This document shows positions 39,634-48,810 of a stretch of 64,000 bases of DNA, one piece after another. A program made the translations under genes and the position numbers. Numbering within the stretch: position 1 is the stretch's first letter; every line of letters begins with the position of its first letter. The notes beneath the pieces were generated by a model. It made no database searches, was not told where the DNA came from, and saw only the letters and a program-made list of their open reading frames with translations. Origin of the DNA: DYRB01 sp963845265 (GTDB lineage Bacteria; Pseudomonadota; Gammaproteobacteria; Chromatiales; Chromatiaceae); the NCBI GenBank assembly GCA_963845265.1, contig CAWJRN010000007.1, positions 124,001-188,000 of the forward strand, written 5' to 3'.

Positions 39634-40613
39634 GCGAACTCGATCAATGGATGGGCGTATTGAATAGCCGCGGCGTGGATCGCGCCATCCTGGGCGACGC
39701 CGCGACCGCACACCTCGTGGCGAGCGGGCAGCGCATCCTGAGCCGACGGCAAGTGCCGGGGCTGGAAATCGACGCCGAGGAAACCGCCGACGGCATCGTC
39801 GCGCGCCTGCTCCTGTGCCGCGACACCCGCCTGGCGCAGCCGCTGCACCTCTGTTTCGGTGTGCTGCCCGCCGTCGGCCGGCAAGACATCCGGATGCATC
39901 TGGTGCTTGAGGAAGGCGCCGCGGCCGGCATCCTTGCCCACTGCTTCTTCCCCAATGCCGAGCGGGTCGAGCATGTCATGGACGCCAAGATCGAATTGGG
40001 TGCGGGTGCCCGCCTAAGCTACACAGAAGGCCACTACCACGGCACCCACGGCGGAGTCACGGTGGTGCCCAAGGCAAGTGTGAGCGTGGGGCCGCGCGGC
40101 CTCTACCATTCCGATTTCTCCCTCACCACCGGGCGGGTGGGGAAACTGGACATCGACTACGAAGTCGAGGCCGACGAAGACGCCGTGGTGGAACTGACCA
40201 CCCGGGTGTTCGGCCACGCGACGGATGCCATTCGGATCCGCGAAAGGCTGGTGCTGGCGGGCCGTGGGGCACGCGGCCTGATCAAGAGCCGGGTGGCCCT
40301 GGAGCACGACGCCACGGCCGAGATCATTGGCATCACCGAGGGCAACGCAGCCCAGGCCCGCGGCCATGTGGACTGCCTGGAGATCGTCAAGGATCGCGCG
40401 GTGGCCAGTGCACAACCGCTGGTGAAGGTGAGCCATCCCCAGGCCAAGGTGACCCACGAGGCGGCCATCGGCAGCGTCGACCATCACCAGCTGGAAACCC
40501 TGATGGCCCACGGTCTTTCCCCGGAGCAGGCGGTGGACCTGATCGTCGGGGGTCTTCTGGGGCAACCGGGAGGCGTCGGCATCGCGGGGTTCCCCGAGCG
40601 TGCTGCATCATGA
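39630..40613 (+). CDS. SufB/SufD-like scaffold protein of a minimal SUF (SMS-type) system
   Basis: This 327-residue protein has the beta-helix core and C-terminal region of SufB/SufD (HYHGTHGGV, ATAEIIGITEGNAAQARGHVDC, VTHEAAIGSVDHHQLETLMA). It is shorter than SufB (about 480), and the pairing with a single SufC-like ATPase matches the minimal SMS (SmsCB) Fe-S systems known from archaea and some bacteria. Its own start overlaps the ATPase stop. The conserved C-terminal histidine and glutamate region is intact, so this partner looks functional although the ATPase does not. Confidence 0.7.
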   Translation: MSELDQWMGVLNSRGVDRAILGDAATAHLVASGQRILSRRQVPGLEIDAEETADGIVARLLLCRDTRLAQPLHLCFGVLPAVGRQDIRMHLVLEEGAAAGILAHCFFPNAERVEHVMDAKIELGAGARLSYTEGHYHGTHGGVTVVPKASVSVGPRGLYHSDFSLTTGRVGKLDIDYEVEADEDAVVELTTRVFGHATDAIRIRERLVLAGRGARGLIKSRVALEHDATAEIIGITEGNAAQARGHVDCLEIVKDRAVASAQPLVKVSHPQAKVTHEAAIGSVDHHQLETLMAHGLSPEQAVDLIVGGLLGQPGGVGIAGFPERAAS

Positions 40614-41341
40614 GCGGCTGGGACCACTTTCAACACATGGCCGACATCGGCGTGCACGGCTTCGGGGAGTCCCTAGCCGAGGCCTTCGAGCAGGCCGCAC
40701 TGGCCATGATGGCGGTCATCGCCGACCCGGCCAGGGTACGCCAGGACGATGTCGTGGAAGTCGTCTGCACCGCGCCGGATCGCGAATTACTGCTCGTAGA
40801 CTGGCTCAATGCCTGGGTCTACGAAATCGCAACCCGCAACATGCCGAGGCGCGCCTGGACATGCTCTTCGACGTGTCCCACAACACCTGCAAGGAAGAGG
40901 AACACCTTTGTTGACGGCCAGCCGCGGCGCCTGTTCGTGCATCGCAAGGGCGCCACCCGCGCCTTCGGCCCCGGCCATCCCTCTTTGCCTCCGGCACTCC
41001 GCGCGGCGGGCCAGCCGGTCATCATCGGTGGCAGCATGGGCACCGCGTCTTACATCCTCGCCGGCTGCGAAGCAACGGAAGTCGCCGCCTTCGCGTCCGC
41101 CTGCCACGGCGCCGGCCGCAGCATGAGCCGCAACCAGGCGACAAGACGCTGGCAAGGCCGCGCGGTGGTGGACGAGCTCGCCCGGCGCGGCATCCTCATC
41201 CGCAGCCCCTCGCTGCGCGGTGTCGCCGAAGAAGCCCCTGGCGCCTATAAAGACGTCAGCGCCGTGGTCGACGTGGCCGCCGCGGCCGGCCTGGCGAAAA
41301 AGGTGGCCAGGCTTGAACCGCTGGTTGGCGTCAAGGGATAG
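40610..41341 (+). pseudogene. archease 5' part joined to rtcB 3' part by deletion
   Basis: Residues 1-78 match the N-terminal half of archease (HMADIGVHGFGESLAEAFEQ, LLLVDWLNAWVYEIATRNM). From about 40845 the sequence in another frame matches the C-terminal third of the RNA ligase RtcB (LDMLFDVSHNTCKEEEH). One extra base near 40902-40906 then returns the frame to VDGQPRRLFVHRKGATRAFG and ends KVARLEPLVGVKG. The end of archease and roughly the first 300 residues of RtcB are missing. Archease activates RtcB, so the two were probably neighbours before an internal deletion. The chimera keeps an open frame but has about 20 codons of nonsense. Confidence 0.75.
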
Positions 41342-41672
41342 GGTCGAAGCCCCGTTGCTGGAGGCAATGGTCCACCTAGACCTGGCATTCGCCCACTGAG
41401 AACGCCCTCGGAGTCCGTTTGCGCTCCATCCGCGCCTGGGAAGCGTCGTGCGCGGCGGTCCACGGTGTGCCGCCCAAAGCGGAATCGATCCCCCGCGTGG
41501 ATAGCATCGAGGTCAAGGCCGCGAGTGCGTTTGGTACCAAGGATCTTGCGGGCCTGGATGCCCTGGCCGGTGGCGGACCTATGGCGCGACTCAGCCGAGA
41601 TGGCCGGCGGGGGAAAGTCGCGAAGTGGGTGTTTTTTGGGGGGGTGTCTCCTCCCCCTCCCTCCTTCCGCCC
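41342..41672. other. intergenic, no recognisable gene
   Basis: The 331 bases between the rtcB remnant and the integrase remnant contain only frames without family resemblance. A T7/G7 run lies at 41634-41644. No promoter or terminator of good quality was seen. Confidence 0.4.
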
Positions 41673-41938
41673 GTGCGGCGCGAGGACGGCGCCCCTTCAA
41701 ACTGGGACCGGTACCTGTCCCTTCTGGCCCGGCAGCACATCCCCGAGAAGGTTCAGCTCCGGTAAGTGCGTCGGGCGGAGGAGTTGCTGAAGGCCGTGGC
41801 ACCCAAGGCCTTGTCGCAGTTGACCGCGGACGAGGTGACAGAGCACCTCCCGCGTCTGTCGAGCCGCGCTGAGTTCTCCGGCTGATAGTCTCGCCAGTCC
41901 GTGGATGCGATGCAACTGGTGAACGAGGGCCTGTTCGA
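41673..41938 (+). pseudogene. integron-type integrase, N-terminal remnant
   Basis: One frame reads NWDRYLSLLARQHIPEKVQL, stop, VRRAEELLKAV, LSQLTADEVTEHLPRLS, two stops, then RQSVDAMQLV. This is the N-terminal SAM-like domain of integron integrases (chromosomal IntI type: xxYxxxLxxxxIPExxxxxYxxRxEExLKA, LTAxDVTxxLxxL, QxVDALxLL). Three in-frame stops and the loss of the catalytic domain make it a clear relic. It abuts the end of the acp gene. With the attC-like site at 54373 it suggests a former integron in this genome. Confidence 0.55.
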
Positions 41939-42196
41939 TCATGGGTCTGCGCCGACCAATTTGGCCGCCAGGTAGTCCGCAGCGGCGTCGAGGCTGCGCA
42001 GCTTGGGGTAATCAAGCTCCGGGATCTCGACCCCCAGCCGGTGATGGAGTGCGACGACCCAGTTCAGGAAGTCCATGGAGTCCAAGTCGTATTCGTCGCG
42101 CAGGTCGGCATCGGGGGGGATGGCCTCGTCGGCCAGGTCGGGGGCGACGTTGGTCAACTCTTTGAGGGCGGCGGCCTTGATCTCGTCGCGGTTCAT
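41939..42196 (-). CDS. acyl carrier protein at the end of the pdh-like operon
   Basis: This 85-residue acyl carrier protein has the phosphopantetheine serine in EYDLDSMDFLNWV near residue 40. Acidic helices surround it. It begins inside the last codons of the E2 gene (four-base overlap), so it is made together with the dehydrogenase. That linkage suggests it may receive or supply acyl groups for the complex. It is not the housekeeping acpP by context, since no fab genes are near. Confidence 0.85.
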   Translation of the reverse strand: MNRDEIKAAALKELTNVAPDLADEAIPPDADLRDEYDLDSMDFLNWVVALHHRLGVEIPELDYPKLRSLDAAADYLAAKLVGADP

Positions 42197-43521
42197 AGGG
42201 TCTCGGGCTCCTGCAGTCGTTGGCCCACCTGGGCCAGGAAGAGGGCGCCGCGGTGGCCATCGCTGTGACGGTGGTCCGCGGCGAGGGTGGCGGTGACGAT
42301 GGTGCGGGGGACGACCTGGCCGTCCAGGACCCAGGGCCTCTGGCTTGGGGTGCCGAATCCGACGATGGCGACCTGGGACGGATAGACGATGCCGTAGAGC
42401 CGATCCACCCCGCGCTCGCCCAGACTGGAGACGGTAATGGTGGGGTCCGCCAACTCGGAGCCGCGGAGTGTGCCGGCACGCACCCGTGCCACCAGGTCGC
42501 GCAGCCGGTCCATCAAAGTGTCCAGGTCCAGCCTGTCCGCGTCGTGAATCGCCGGCGCCACGAGACCGCCGCCGCGGATGGCGGTGGCGGTGCCGACATG
42601 GATGGCGGTGGCGGGCTCGTAGTGCCCGCCTCGGTCGAAGCCGTTCAGCTCCGGGAAGTGCCTCAAGGCGATGGCGACCGCCTTGATGAAGAGCACGCCC
42701 ATCAGGATGCGCCGCTCTGGTGGCAGCCCGGCGTTGCGCCCGGCGAGCCAGTCGCTGGCCGGGGCCAGATCGATGTCATGGCTCAGGTAGTAGTGTGGGA
42801 TCTCGCGCTTGGACCGGCTCATGGCGGCGGCAATGGCCTCGCGCATGGCGGCCAGGTCCAGACCTCGGTGTGGCCGCTCCGTCAACGGTCGCGCCTGCTC
42901 CGCGGCCGCGGCGGCGTTGCGGATGTCCGCCAGGACGATGGCCCCGTCCGGGCCGCTGCCGGTCAGCCCGTCCAGGGCCAAGCCAAGCTCCCGGGCCAAG
43001 CGGCGGGCGGCGGGTGAGGCTCGGAGGCGGCTGGAGGTCGGAGGCGCGGTCTGGGGCCCCGATGAGGCTGCCGCCGTCGGCATGGGCCGGGGGGGCGCGC
43101 CGACGGGGCCTCCCGCTGTCGCCTGCCGGTCCGTACCGGCGGCTGGCTTGCCCTCCCTGGCGCTGGATTCCGGCATCCCGCCGGAATGATGGGGAGGGGT
43201 TTGCGGCGATGTCGCAGGGGGCTCAGTGCTGGCCTGCGGCGACAACTCACCTGCCGCGGCCGCGCCGGTTTGGGCGGAGGCGCTCGCGATCTCCAGCTCC
43301 GCCATCGGGGCGCCCACCGGCACCGTCTGCCCCGGCTCGACCAGCAGCCGGCCCATGACGCCGTCCTGGAAGACCTCCACCTCGATGGCGCCCTTCTGGG
43401 TCTCCACCACGGCGATGACGTCGCCCTTGGCGAGCCGCTCGCCCGGCCGCTTGACCCATTCGATCAGGGTGCCGCCCTCCATGTCGGAGCCGAGCGACGG
43501 CATGCGGTAGACGGCGCTCAT
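42193..43521 (-). CDS. 2-oxo acid dehydrogenase E2, lipoyl acyltransferase
   Basis: The protein has 442 residues. A lipoyl domain covers 1-78, with the lipoyl lysine in VVETQKGAIEVEV where ETDKA is usual. A Pro/Ala-rich linker of about 90 residues follows. The E1/E3-binding domain near 168-205 has SPAARRLARELGLALDGLTG, and the catalytic domain ends with ADHRHSDG, the HxxxDG-type active site. The ATG at 43521 overlaps the expected stop of E1-beta. In the given sequence the E1-beta frame runs straight into E2 because of a one-base shift. No E3 (lipoamide dehydrogenase) gene is nearby. Confidence 0.85.
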   Translation of the reverse strand: MSAVYRMPSLGSDMEGGTLIEWVKRPGERLAKGDVIAVVETQKGAIEVEVFQDGVMGRLLVEPGQTVPVGAPMAELEIASASAQTGAAAAGELSPQASTEPPATSPQTPPHHSGGMPESSAREGKPAAGTDRQATAGGPVGAPPRPMPTAAASSGPQTAPPTSSRLRASPAARRLARELGLALDGLTGSGPDGAIVLADIRNAAAAAEQARPLTERPHRGLDLAAMREAIAAAMSRSKREIPHYYLSHDIDLAPASDWLAGRNAGLPPERRILMGVLFIKAVAIALRHFPELNGFDRGGHYEPATAIHVGTATAIRGGGLVAPAIHDADRLDLDTLMDRLRDLVARVRAGTLRGSELADPTITVSSLGERGVDRLYGIVYPSQVAIVGFGTPSQRPWVLDGQVVPRTIVTATLAADHRHSDGHRGALFLAQVGQRLQEPETL

Positions 43522-44508
43522 CGGGCGAGGGTCGCCTTGGCGGCGGCGACGATGGTCCGGTACCTGGGGCAGGGCGGCGTCCTCCAGGTGCTTCGGATAG
43601 GGGATGGGGACCTCGGCGCTGCATACCCGGCCTACCGGGGCATCCAGCTCCCAGAATGCCTGCTCCATGATCCGGGCGCTGATCTCGGCGGCAAGGCTGC
43701 CGGAGCGCCACCCCTCGTCCACGATCACGGCCCTGTGGGTCTTGGCCACCGAGGCCATGATGGTAGCGTCGTCCAGGGGCCTAAGGCTGCGCAGATCGAT
43801 GACCTCGGCGGCGATACCCTCGCCGGCCAGGACCTCGGCGGCCTCCAGGGTCTTGTAGAGCGAGCCGCCGTAGGTGATCAGGGTCAGGTCGGTCCCCTCG
43901 CGGCGCACCGCCGCCCCATCGATGGGGACTGGACCGGCGTCGGCGTCGAGCTGCCCCGTGCGGTTGTAGAGCATCACGTGCTCGAAGATGACCACCGGGT
44001 CCGGGTCCTCCAGGGCGGTCCAGAGCATGCCCCGGGCATCCTCGAGCGTCGCCGGGGCGACCACCTTGATCCCTGGGATAGAGGCATACCAGTTCTCCAG
44101 GCTGTGGGAGTGCTGGGCGGCGAGCTGCCGGCCGGCCCCGGTGGCCATGCGGATCACCACCGGCACGCTGAACTGGCCCCCGGACATGTGGCGGATGGTG
44201 GCGGCGTTGTTGACGATCTGATCCAGGGCCAGCAGGCTGAAGTTGACCGTCATGATCTCGACGATGGGGCGCATGCCGCCCATGGCGGCGCCGATGCCTG
44301 CCCCGGTGAAACCGGACTCCGACAGTGGCGTATCGCGGATGCGCTCGGGGCCGAACTCGTCATAGAGCCCCTTGGTCACTGCATAGCACCCACCGTAGCG
44401 GCCCACGTCCTCGCCCATCAGGAAGACCCGGGGGTCGCGCTTGAGGGCGTCGCGAATGGCCTCGCGCACCGCCTCCCGGTAGCTGGTCTCGATCATCGCT
44501 GTGCTCAT
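43518..44508 (-). CDS. 2-oxo acid (pyruvate-type) dehydrogenase E1 beta, frameshift at the end
   Basis: About 330 residues of the E1-beta family: FLMGEDVGRYGGCYAVTKGL near 29-48, DTPLSESGFTGAGIGAA near 60-76, and a C-terminal domain with VIDLRSLRPLDDATI and VDEGWRSGS. The expected end ALPQVP...TIVAAAKATLAR with TGA at 43518-43520 is reached only if one base is removed near 43555-43562. Without that, the frame continues into E2. The start at 44508 overlaps E1-alpha. Family motifs do not separate pyruvate from acetoin or branched-chain substrates. Confidence 0.85.
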
Positions 44509-45509
44509 GCGGGCTGCTCTGTGTACAGGTCCCGGGCCAGGTCCTCCACCGGCTCCCAGGTCCCAGCCTCGGCGAAGGCGACGGCCGCCGTCAGCTCCTG
44601 CTCGATCCCGGCCTCGATGTGGGCGCGCTCGGCGGCCTCCAGCATACCGGTCTCCTCCAGCCAATGCCCGAAGCGTAGCACCGGGCCCTTCTGCTTCCAG
44701 GCCTCGACCTCCGCCTTGTCGCGATAGAGCTGAGCGTCGAACATGGAATGGGCGCGGAAGCGGTAGGTCTGGCACTCCAGGAAGCGCGGGCCCTCGCCGG
44801 CGCGGATGGCCGCCGCCGCCCCGCGGGCCGCGACCTCGACGGCGATTGGGTCCATGCCGTCAACCGCCTCGGCCTCGATCTTGTAGCTCTGCGCCTTGCG
44901 GAAGATGTGGGTCTCGGATTCGGAGCGCTCCAGAGCGGTGCCCATGGCGTAGAGATTGTTCTCGCAGACGAACAGCACCGGGAGCTGCCAGAGCGCGGCC
45001 AGATTCAGGCTCTCGTGGAACTCCCCCTCGGCCGCGGCGCCCTCCCCGAAGAAGCAGGCGGTGACCCGCTGTCGCCCCTGCATCTTGTCCGCGAGCGCCA
45101 GACCGACCGCCAGCGGTAGCAGCCCGCCCACGATGGCGTTGCCGCCGTAAAAGCGGGTGGCGGCATCGAAGAGGTGCATGGAGCCCCCGCGCCCGCGGCT
45201 GCACCCCTCCCGTTTGCCGTACATCTCCGCCATCATCGTCGTCATGGGCATGCCGCGGGCCAGGGCATGACCATGCTCGCGGAAGGTTGCAACCACCGCG
45301 TCCTCCGGGGTCAGACACTGCATCACGCCCACGGCGATGGCCTCCTCGCCGATGTAGAGATGGAGGAAGCCGCGGATCTTCTCCTCCGTGTAGAGCTCGG
45401 CGCAGCGCTCCTCGAAGCGGCGGATGCGCAGCATCTCACGCAGCAGATGCAGGGCGTGCTCGCGGTTGAGGTGCAGCTTGGTGCCAGCGCTGGTTTCAGT
45501 GTCGCTCAT
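44505..45509 (-). CDS. 2-oxo acid (pyruvate-type) dehydrogenase E1 alpha
   Basis: This 334-residue thiamine-diphosphate subunit starts RIRRFEERCAELYTEEKIRGF near 28-48. GRGGSMHLFD and GGNAIVGGLLPLAVGLAL follow, and then the Mg-TPP motif, which reads GEG (FFGEGAAAEGEF) instead of the usual GDG and ends in CENNLYAMGT. RFRAHSM carries the phosphorylation-loop region. The start at 45509 overlaps the upstream acyl-CoA synthetase stop. Similarity of the motifs points to pyruvate or acetoin as substrate. Confidence 0.85.
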   Translation of the reverse strand: MSDTETSAGTKLHLNREHALHLLREMLRIRRFEERCAELYTEEKIRGFLHLYIGEEAIAVGVMQCLTPEDAVVATFREHGHALARGMPMTTMMAEMYGKREGCSRGRGGSMHLFDAATRFYGGNAIVGGLLPLAVGLALADKMQGRQRVTACFFGEGAAAEGEFHESLNLAALWQLPVLFVCENNLYAMGTALERSESETHIFRKAQSYKIEAEAVDGMDPIAVEVAARGAAAAIRAGEGPRFLECQTYRFRAHSMFDAQLYRDKAEVEAWKQKGPVLRFGHWLEETGMLEAAERAHIEAGIEQELTAAVAFAEAGTWEPVEDLARDLYTEQPA

Positions 45510-47296
45510 CGCTCGTCGCTCTCCAGGGTGGATGTGTCGCCCTCGGGCAGCCCCAGCTCCCGGGCCTTGAGCAGCCGGCGCATGATCTTGCCGCTGCGGG
45601 TCTTGGGCAGATTGGTGCGGAAATCGATCTCGCGCGGGGCTACGGCTGGGCCCAGACGCTTGCGGGCGTGGGCCAGGAGGGACTTGCGCAGGGCCTCGTC
45701 CGCTGCGAAGCCGGGTTTCAAGGCGACCAGGGCCTTGACGATCTCGCCCGCCGTGGGCTCGGGGATGCCGATGGCGGCAGCCTCGGCGACTGCCTCGTGC
45801 TCCATGAGCACGCTCTCCACCTCGAAGGGGCCGATCAGGTGGCCGGCGGACTTGATCATGTCGTCGGCACGGCCGACGAACCAGAAGTAGCCGTCCGGGT
45901 CGCGCTGGGCCAAGTCGCCGGTTAGATACCAACCGTCGGCGAAGCACTTGGCGTAACGCTCGGGCTCGTTGAGATAGCCGCGGAACATGGAGGGCCAGCC
46001 GGGCTTCAGAGCCAGTTCGCCTGGGGTATTGGGGCTATCGATGACCTCGACCGACCGGACCTGGGGATCCTGGGGGTGGTGCCTGACGATGGCGGCCTCG
46101 ATGCCGGGCAGGGGGCGGCCCATGGAGCCCGGCTTCACATCCATGCTGCGGTAGTTGGCGATCATGATCCCGCCCGTTTCCGTCTGCCACCAGTTGTCGT
46201 GGAAGGGCAGCCCGAGCACGTCCTGGCCCCAGACCACGGCCTCCGGGTTCAGGGGCTCGCCGACGCTAGCTAGGAAGCGCAGCGGCGAGAGGTCGTAGTC
46301 GCGGGCGATTTCGCTGCCGATCTTCATCAGCATGCGGATGGCCGTCGGGGCCGTGTACCAGACGGTGACCCGCTGGTCCTGCAGGATGCCGAACCAGCGC
46401 GTGGGGTCCAGATCCGCCTCGTCCACGATCATCGTGGCGCCGATGGCGAGCGGCGCGACGATCCCGTAGCTCGTGCCTGTGATCCAACCGGGGTCCGCGG
46501 TGCACCAGAAGGTGTCCTCCGGGTGCAGGTCCAGGGCGTAGCGGCCGGTCACCGAGTGGACGAGCACCGCCGCATGGACATGGATGGCCCCCTTGGGTCT
46601 GCCCGTGGTGCCGCTGGTGAAGTGCAGCAGGGCCATGTCCTCGGGGTGGGTGGCCACCAGGCCGCCGACGTCGGGACAGTCCTCCAGTGCGTCAGCGAGG
46701 GACAAGGTACCCTCGGGCAGTTCGTCCCCCCGCCGATCGGTCAGCAGCACATGGCGCAGTCCGGGCAGCTCATGGCGCCAGGTGCCCACCTTGCGGAGGT
46801 AGAAGGCCTCCGTCGTCACCAGCACCCGGGCGTCGCCGATCTCCATGCGCGTCTTCACGGGCTCGGGCCCGAAGGCGGAGAAGAGCGGCGAGAAGACCCG
46901 GCCCGCCTTCAGGGTCCCCAGGGCAGCGACATAGACCTCCGGCACCCGGCCCAGCAGGCTGAAGACACTCTCGCCCGGGGCGACCCCGAGGCGATCGAGC
47001 AGATGGGCGAAGCGGCTGCTGAGGGCGGCCAGCTGGCGGTAGCTGAAGTCCCGCACGCCCTGTTCCCCGGTACTCGAATCGCGCGCAAGCCACCGGATCG
47101 CGACCTTGTCGGCGAGGCCGTCGTCCAGGTGCCGGTCCACCGCTTCGTAGGCGATGTTGAGCGCGCCGTCCGGCAGACCTCGCAGGGCGCCCCGCGCCTG
47201 TTCCCAGGAGAACCCGGCGCAGACCGTTGAGTAGTCCTCCAGGCACGGAGCCGGCCAGCCGGTCCGCTCGGTCTTGTGAATCGTTTCCCAGGCCAC
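45506..47296 (-). CDS. acetyl-CoA synthetase-like enzyme (AMP-forming)
   Basis: This 596-residue adenylate-forming ligase has HFTSGTTGRPKGAIHVH near 210-226 and WCTADPGWITGTSYGI near 250-265, a hallmark of the acetate/propionate-type enzymes. NWWQTETGG follows, then GDLAQRDPDGYFWFVGRADDMIK-type hinge residues and the catalytic lysine in PKTRSGKIMRR. The GTG at 47296 is chosen because GGAGGGAGG stands just upstream. An ATG at 47323 would include that site in the coding part. It leads the operon with E1-alpha, E1-beta, E2 and ACP, so acetyl-CoA made from acetate and from a 2-oxo acid may feed one pool. Confidence 0.85.
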   Translation of the reverse strand: MAWETIHKTERTGWPAPCLEDYSTVCAGFSWEQARGALRGLPDGALNIAYEAVDRHLDDGLADKVAIRWLARDSSTGEQGVRDFSYRQLAALSSRFAHLLDRLGVAPGESVFSLLGRVPEVYVAALGTLKAGRVFSPLFSAFGPEPVKTRMEIGDARVLVTTEAFYLRKVGTWRHELPGLRHVLLTDRRGDELPEGTLSLADALEDCPDVGGLVATHPEDMALLHFTSGTTGRPKGAIHVHAAVLVHSVTGRYALDLHPEDTFWCTADPGWITGTSYGIVAPLAIGATMIVDEADLDPTRWFGILQDQRVTVWYTAPTAIRMLMKIGSEIARDYDLSPLRFLASVGEPLNPEAVVWGQDVLGLPFHDNWWQTETGGIMIANYRSMDVKPGSMGRPLPGIEAAIVRHHPQDPQVRSVEVIDSPNTPGELALKPGWPSMFRGYLNEPERYAKCFADGWYLTGDLAQRDPDGYFWFVGRADDMIKSAGHLIGPFEVESVLMEHEAVAEAAAIGIPEPTAGEIVKALVALKPGFAADEALRKSLLAHARKRLGPAVAPREIDFRTNLPKTRSGKIMRRLLKARELGLPEGDTSTLESDER

Positions 47297-47450
47297 CGTT
47301 ACCTCCCTCCGCGCCGGGCTCAATCGGCTGAATCGTTAGGATCAGGCTAGATCAGCCTGCGGGAGGTGTCTACGGCCGCGCGGCGCCGCCAGAACCAAAA
47401 GATGTCGCCAATCTGGTCGCGCGCATGCGCCTCCGCCGGCGCATCGACAC

Positions 47451-48316
47451 TCACATCGTCTTGCTCAGCAGCGACAGTAGCTCTTGGAGCGGTCGGGCGT
47501 TGAGCACGTCCTGCTTCTCCAGCCAGCCGCGGCGGGCCTGGCCGATGCCGTAACGCAGATTGGCGAAGTCCAGGGTGCTGTGGGCGTCGGAGGCAATGCT
47601 GACCAGAACGCCCTTTTAGCGGGCCATCTGGCAGTGGATCTCCGTGAGGTCCAGGCGCTCGGGGTGGGCGTTGAGCTCCGGGAGGCAGGCGCGGTCGCGG
47701 GCGTGACGGATGACTCGGACCATATCGATGTCGTAGGGCTCTCGCTCGTCGATCAACCGACCGGTCGGGTGGGCGAGGATGCTGAAGTGCCGGTGGTCCA
47801 TGGCCTTGAGGATGCGCCGGGTCTGCTGGGCGCGGCTCAGATGGAGCTTGCTGTGGATAGCCCCGATCACCAGGTCCAGGCGTTCCAGGATCGGGTCCGG
47901 CAGGTCGAGGCCGCCGTCCTCGAGGATGTCTACTTCAATGCCCTTGAGTACCCGGAATCCCTCCGTGTGCTCCCGGAGCCTGTCGTTGAGCGGATCGATC
48001 TCCTCGATCTGCTCCAGCAGGCGCTGGCTGTAGAGTCCATGGACCATGGTGATCCGCTTAGAGTGCTCGGTGATGGCGAGGTATTTGAGCCCCTGGTGCC
48101 TCGCGGCCTCGACCATCTCCTTGAGCCTCCCGTGGCCGTCGGTGGCGCGGGTGTGGCAGTGCAGGTCGCCGTGCAGGTCCGAGAGTTGGACCAGGTCCGG
48201 CAGTAGGCCGTTGCGCGCCGCCTCGAACTCGCCCCGGTTCTCCCTGAACTCCGGCGGGATGTAGGGCAGGTCCACGGTGGCGAAGACGGATTCCTCGGTC
48301 TCGCCTGCCACCCGGT
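47451..48316 (-). pseudogene. polX-type PHP-domain remnant
   Basis: Reading on the minus strand from 48316, RVAGETEESVFATVDLPYIP leads into a PHP phosphoesterase domain with DLHGDLHCHTRATDGHG, ITEHSKR, GIEVDILEDG, GAIHSKLHLS and ILAHPTGRLI. A TAA at 47616-47618 interrupts the domain, after which the same frame continues with SIASDAHSTLDFANLRYGIG to a stop at 47451. This is the C-terminal part of a DNA polymerase X. The polymerase and HhH domains are missing. The zinc-binding His and Asp residues themselves remain. Confidence 0.75.
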
Positions 48317-48363
48317 TGGCACCTTTGAACCTAAAAGGAGCAGTTGGACCTTGCGCTGCGTGA

Positions 48364-48513
48364 GGTAAGCCGCTGATCTTCAAAACGCTGCGCCAAACTG
48401 CGGAGCAGTTGACGCCCGTGCAACGCTGGTACCGCGTGCTCTCGCGTGCCCTGGTGAAGTACCTCAATGGCCGCGAATTGCACCCGCCACCGGGGTTACC
48501 GGCCCCGGCATAG
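48364..48513 (+). other. short coding-like fragment, family not recognised
   Basis: A 49-codon frame follows an in-frame TGA and reads KPLIFKTLRQTAEQLTPVQR and then a second basic helix ending LPAPA. It looks like the C-terminus of a real protein cut off by rearrangement. I cannot name it. Confidence 0.3.
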
Positions 48514-48589
48514 CCGGAATTTCGTCGTCGCGGGCACCCGGACGCGGGCTGGAAACGGTCCGCGGCGGGCCTGCACTGCTCTTTTTAGG

Positions 48590-48796
48590 GTGATGGATAT
48601 GAGTTTCGCCAACCAGGCCCTCTCGCTGGTCCACCTGATGAGCCAAGGCCGCAGACTCGAAAACCAGGCCCACGGGTTGCCGGTGAAGATAGACCAGCGC
48701 ATCGCCACCCTCAAGCGCCAGGCCATGGGACTCGGCATCGACCGGCTCAGCGAGGAACAGCAGACCTATCTCTCCTCCTGGGAGGAGGGCACCTGA
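48590..48796 (+). pseudogene. adenosylhomocysteinase, C-terminal fragment
   Basis: The last 68 residues, starting VMDMSFANQALSLVHLM and ending LSEEQQTYLSSWEEGT, match the C-terminus of the archaeal/Thermotoga-type S-adenosylhomocysteine hydrolase. In that family MDMSFANQAL and a SWEEGT end are conserved. The catalytic and NAD domains are absent, and homology begins abruptly near 48590. It lies directly beside the polX and HhH remnants. Confidence 0.6.
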
Positions 48797-48810
48797 CCGA
48801 CGAGGCCGTG

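Noticed and set aside
41245..42015. 256-codon minus-strand frame across the integrase relic
   Set aside because: Arg/Pro/Thr-rich, covers several unrelated features and lacks a ribosome site.
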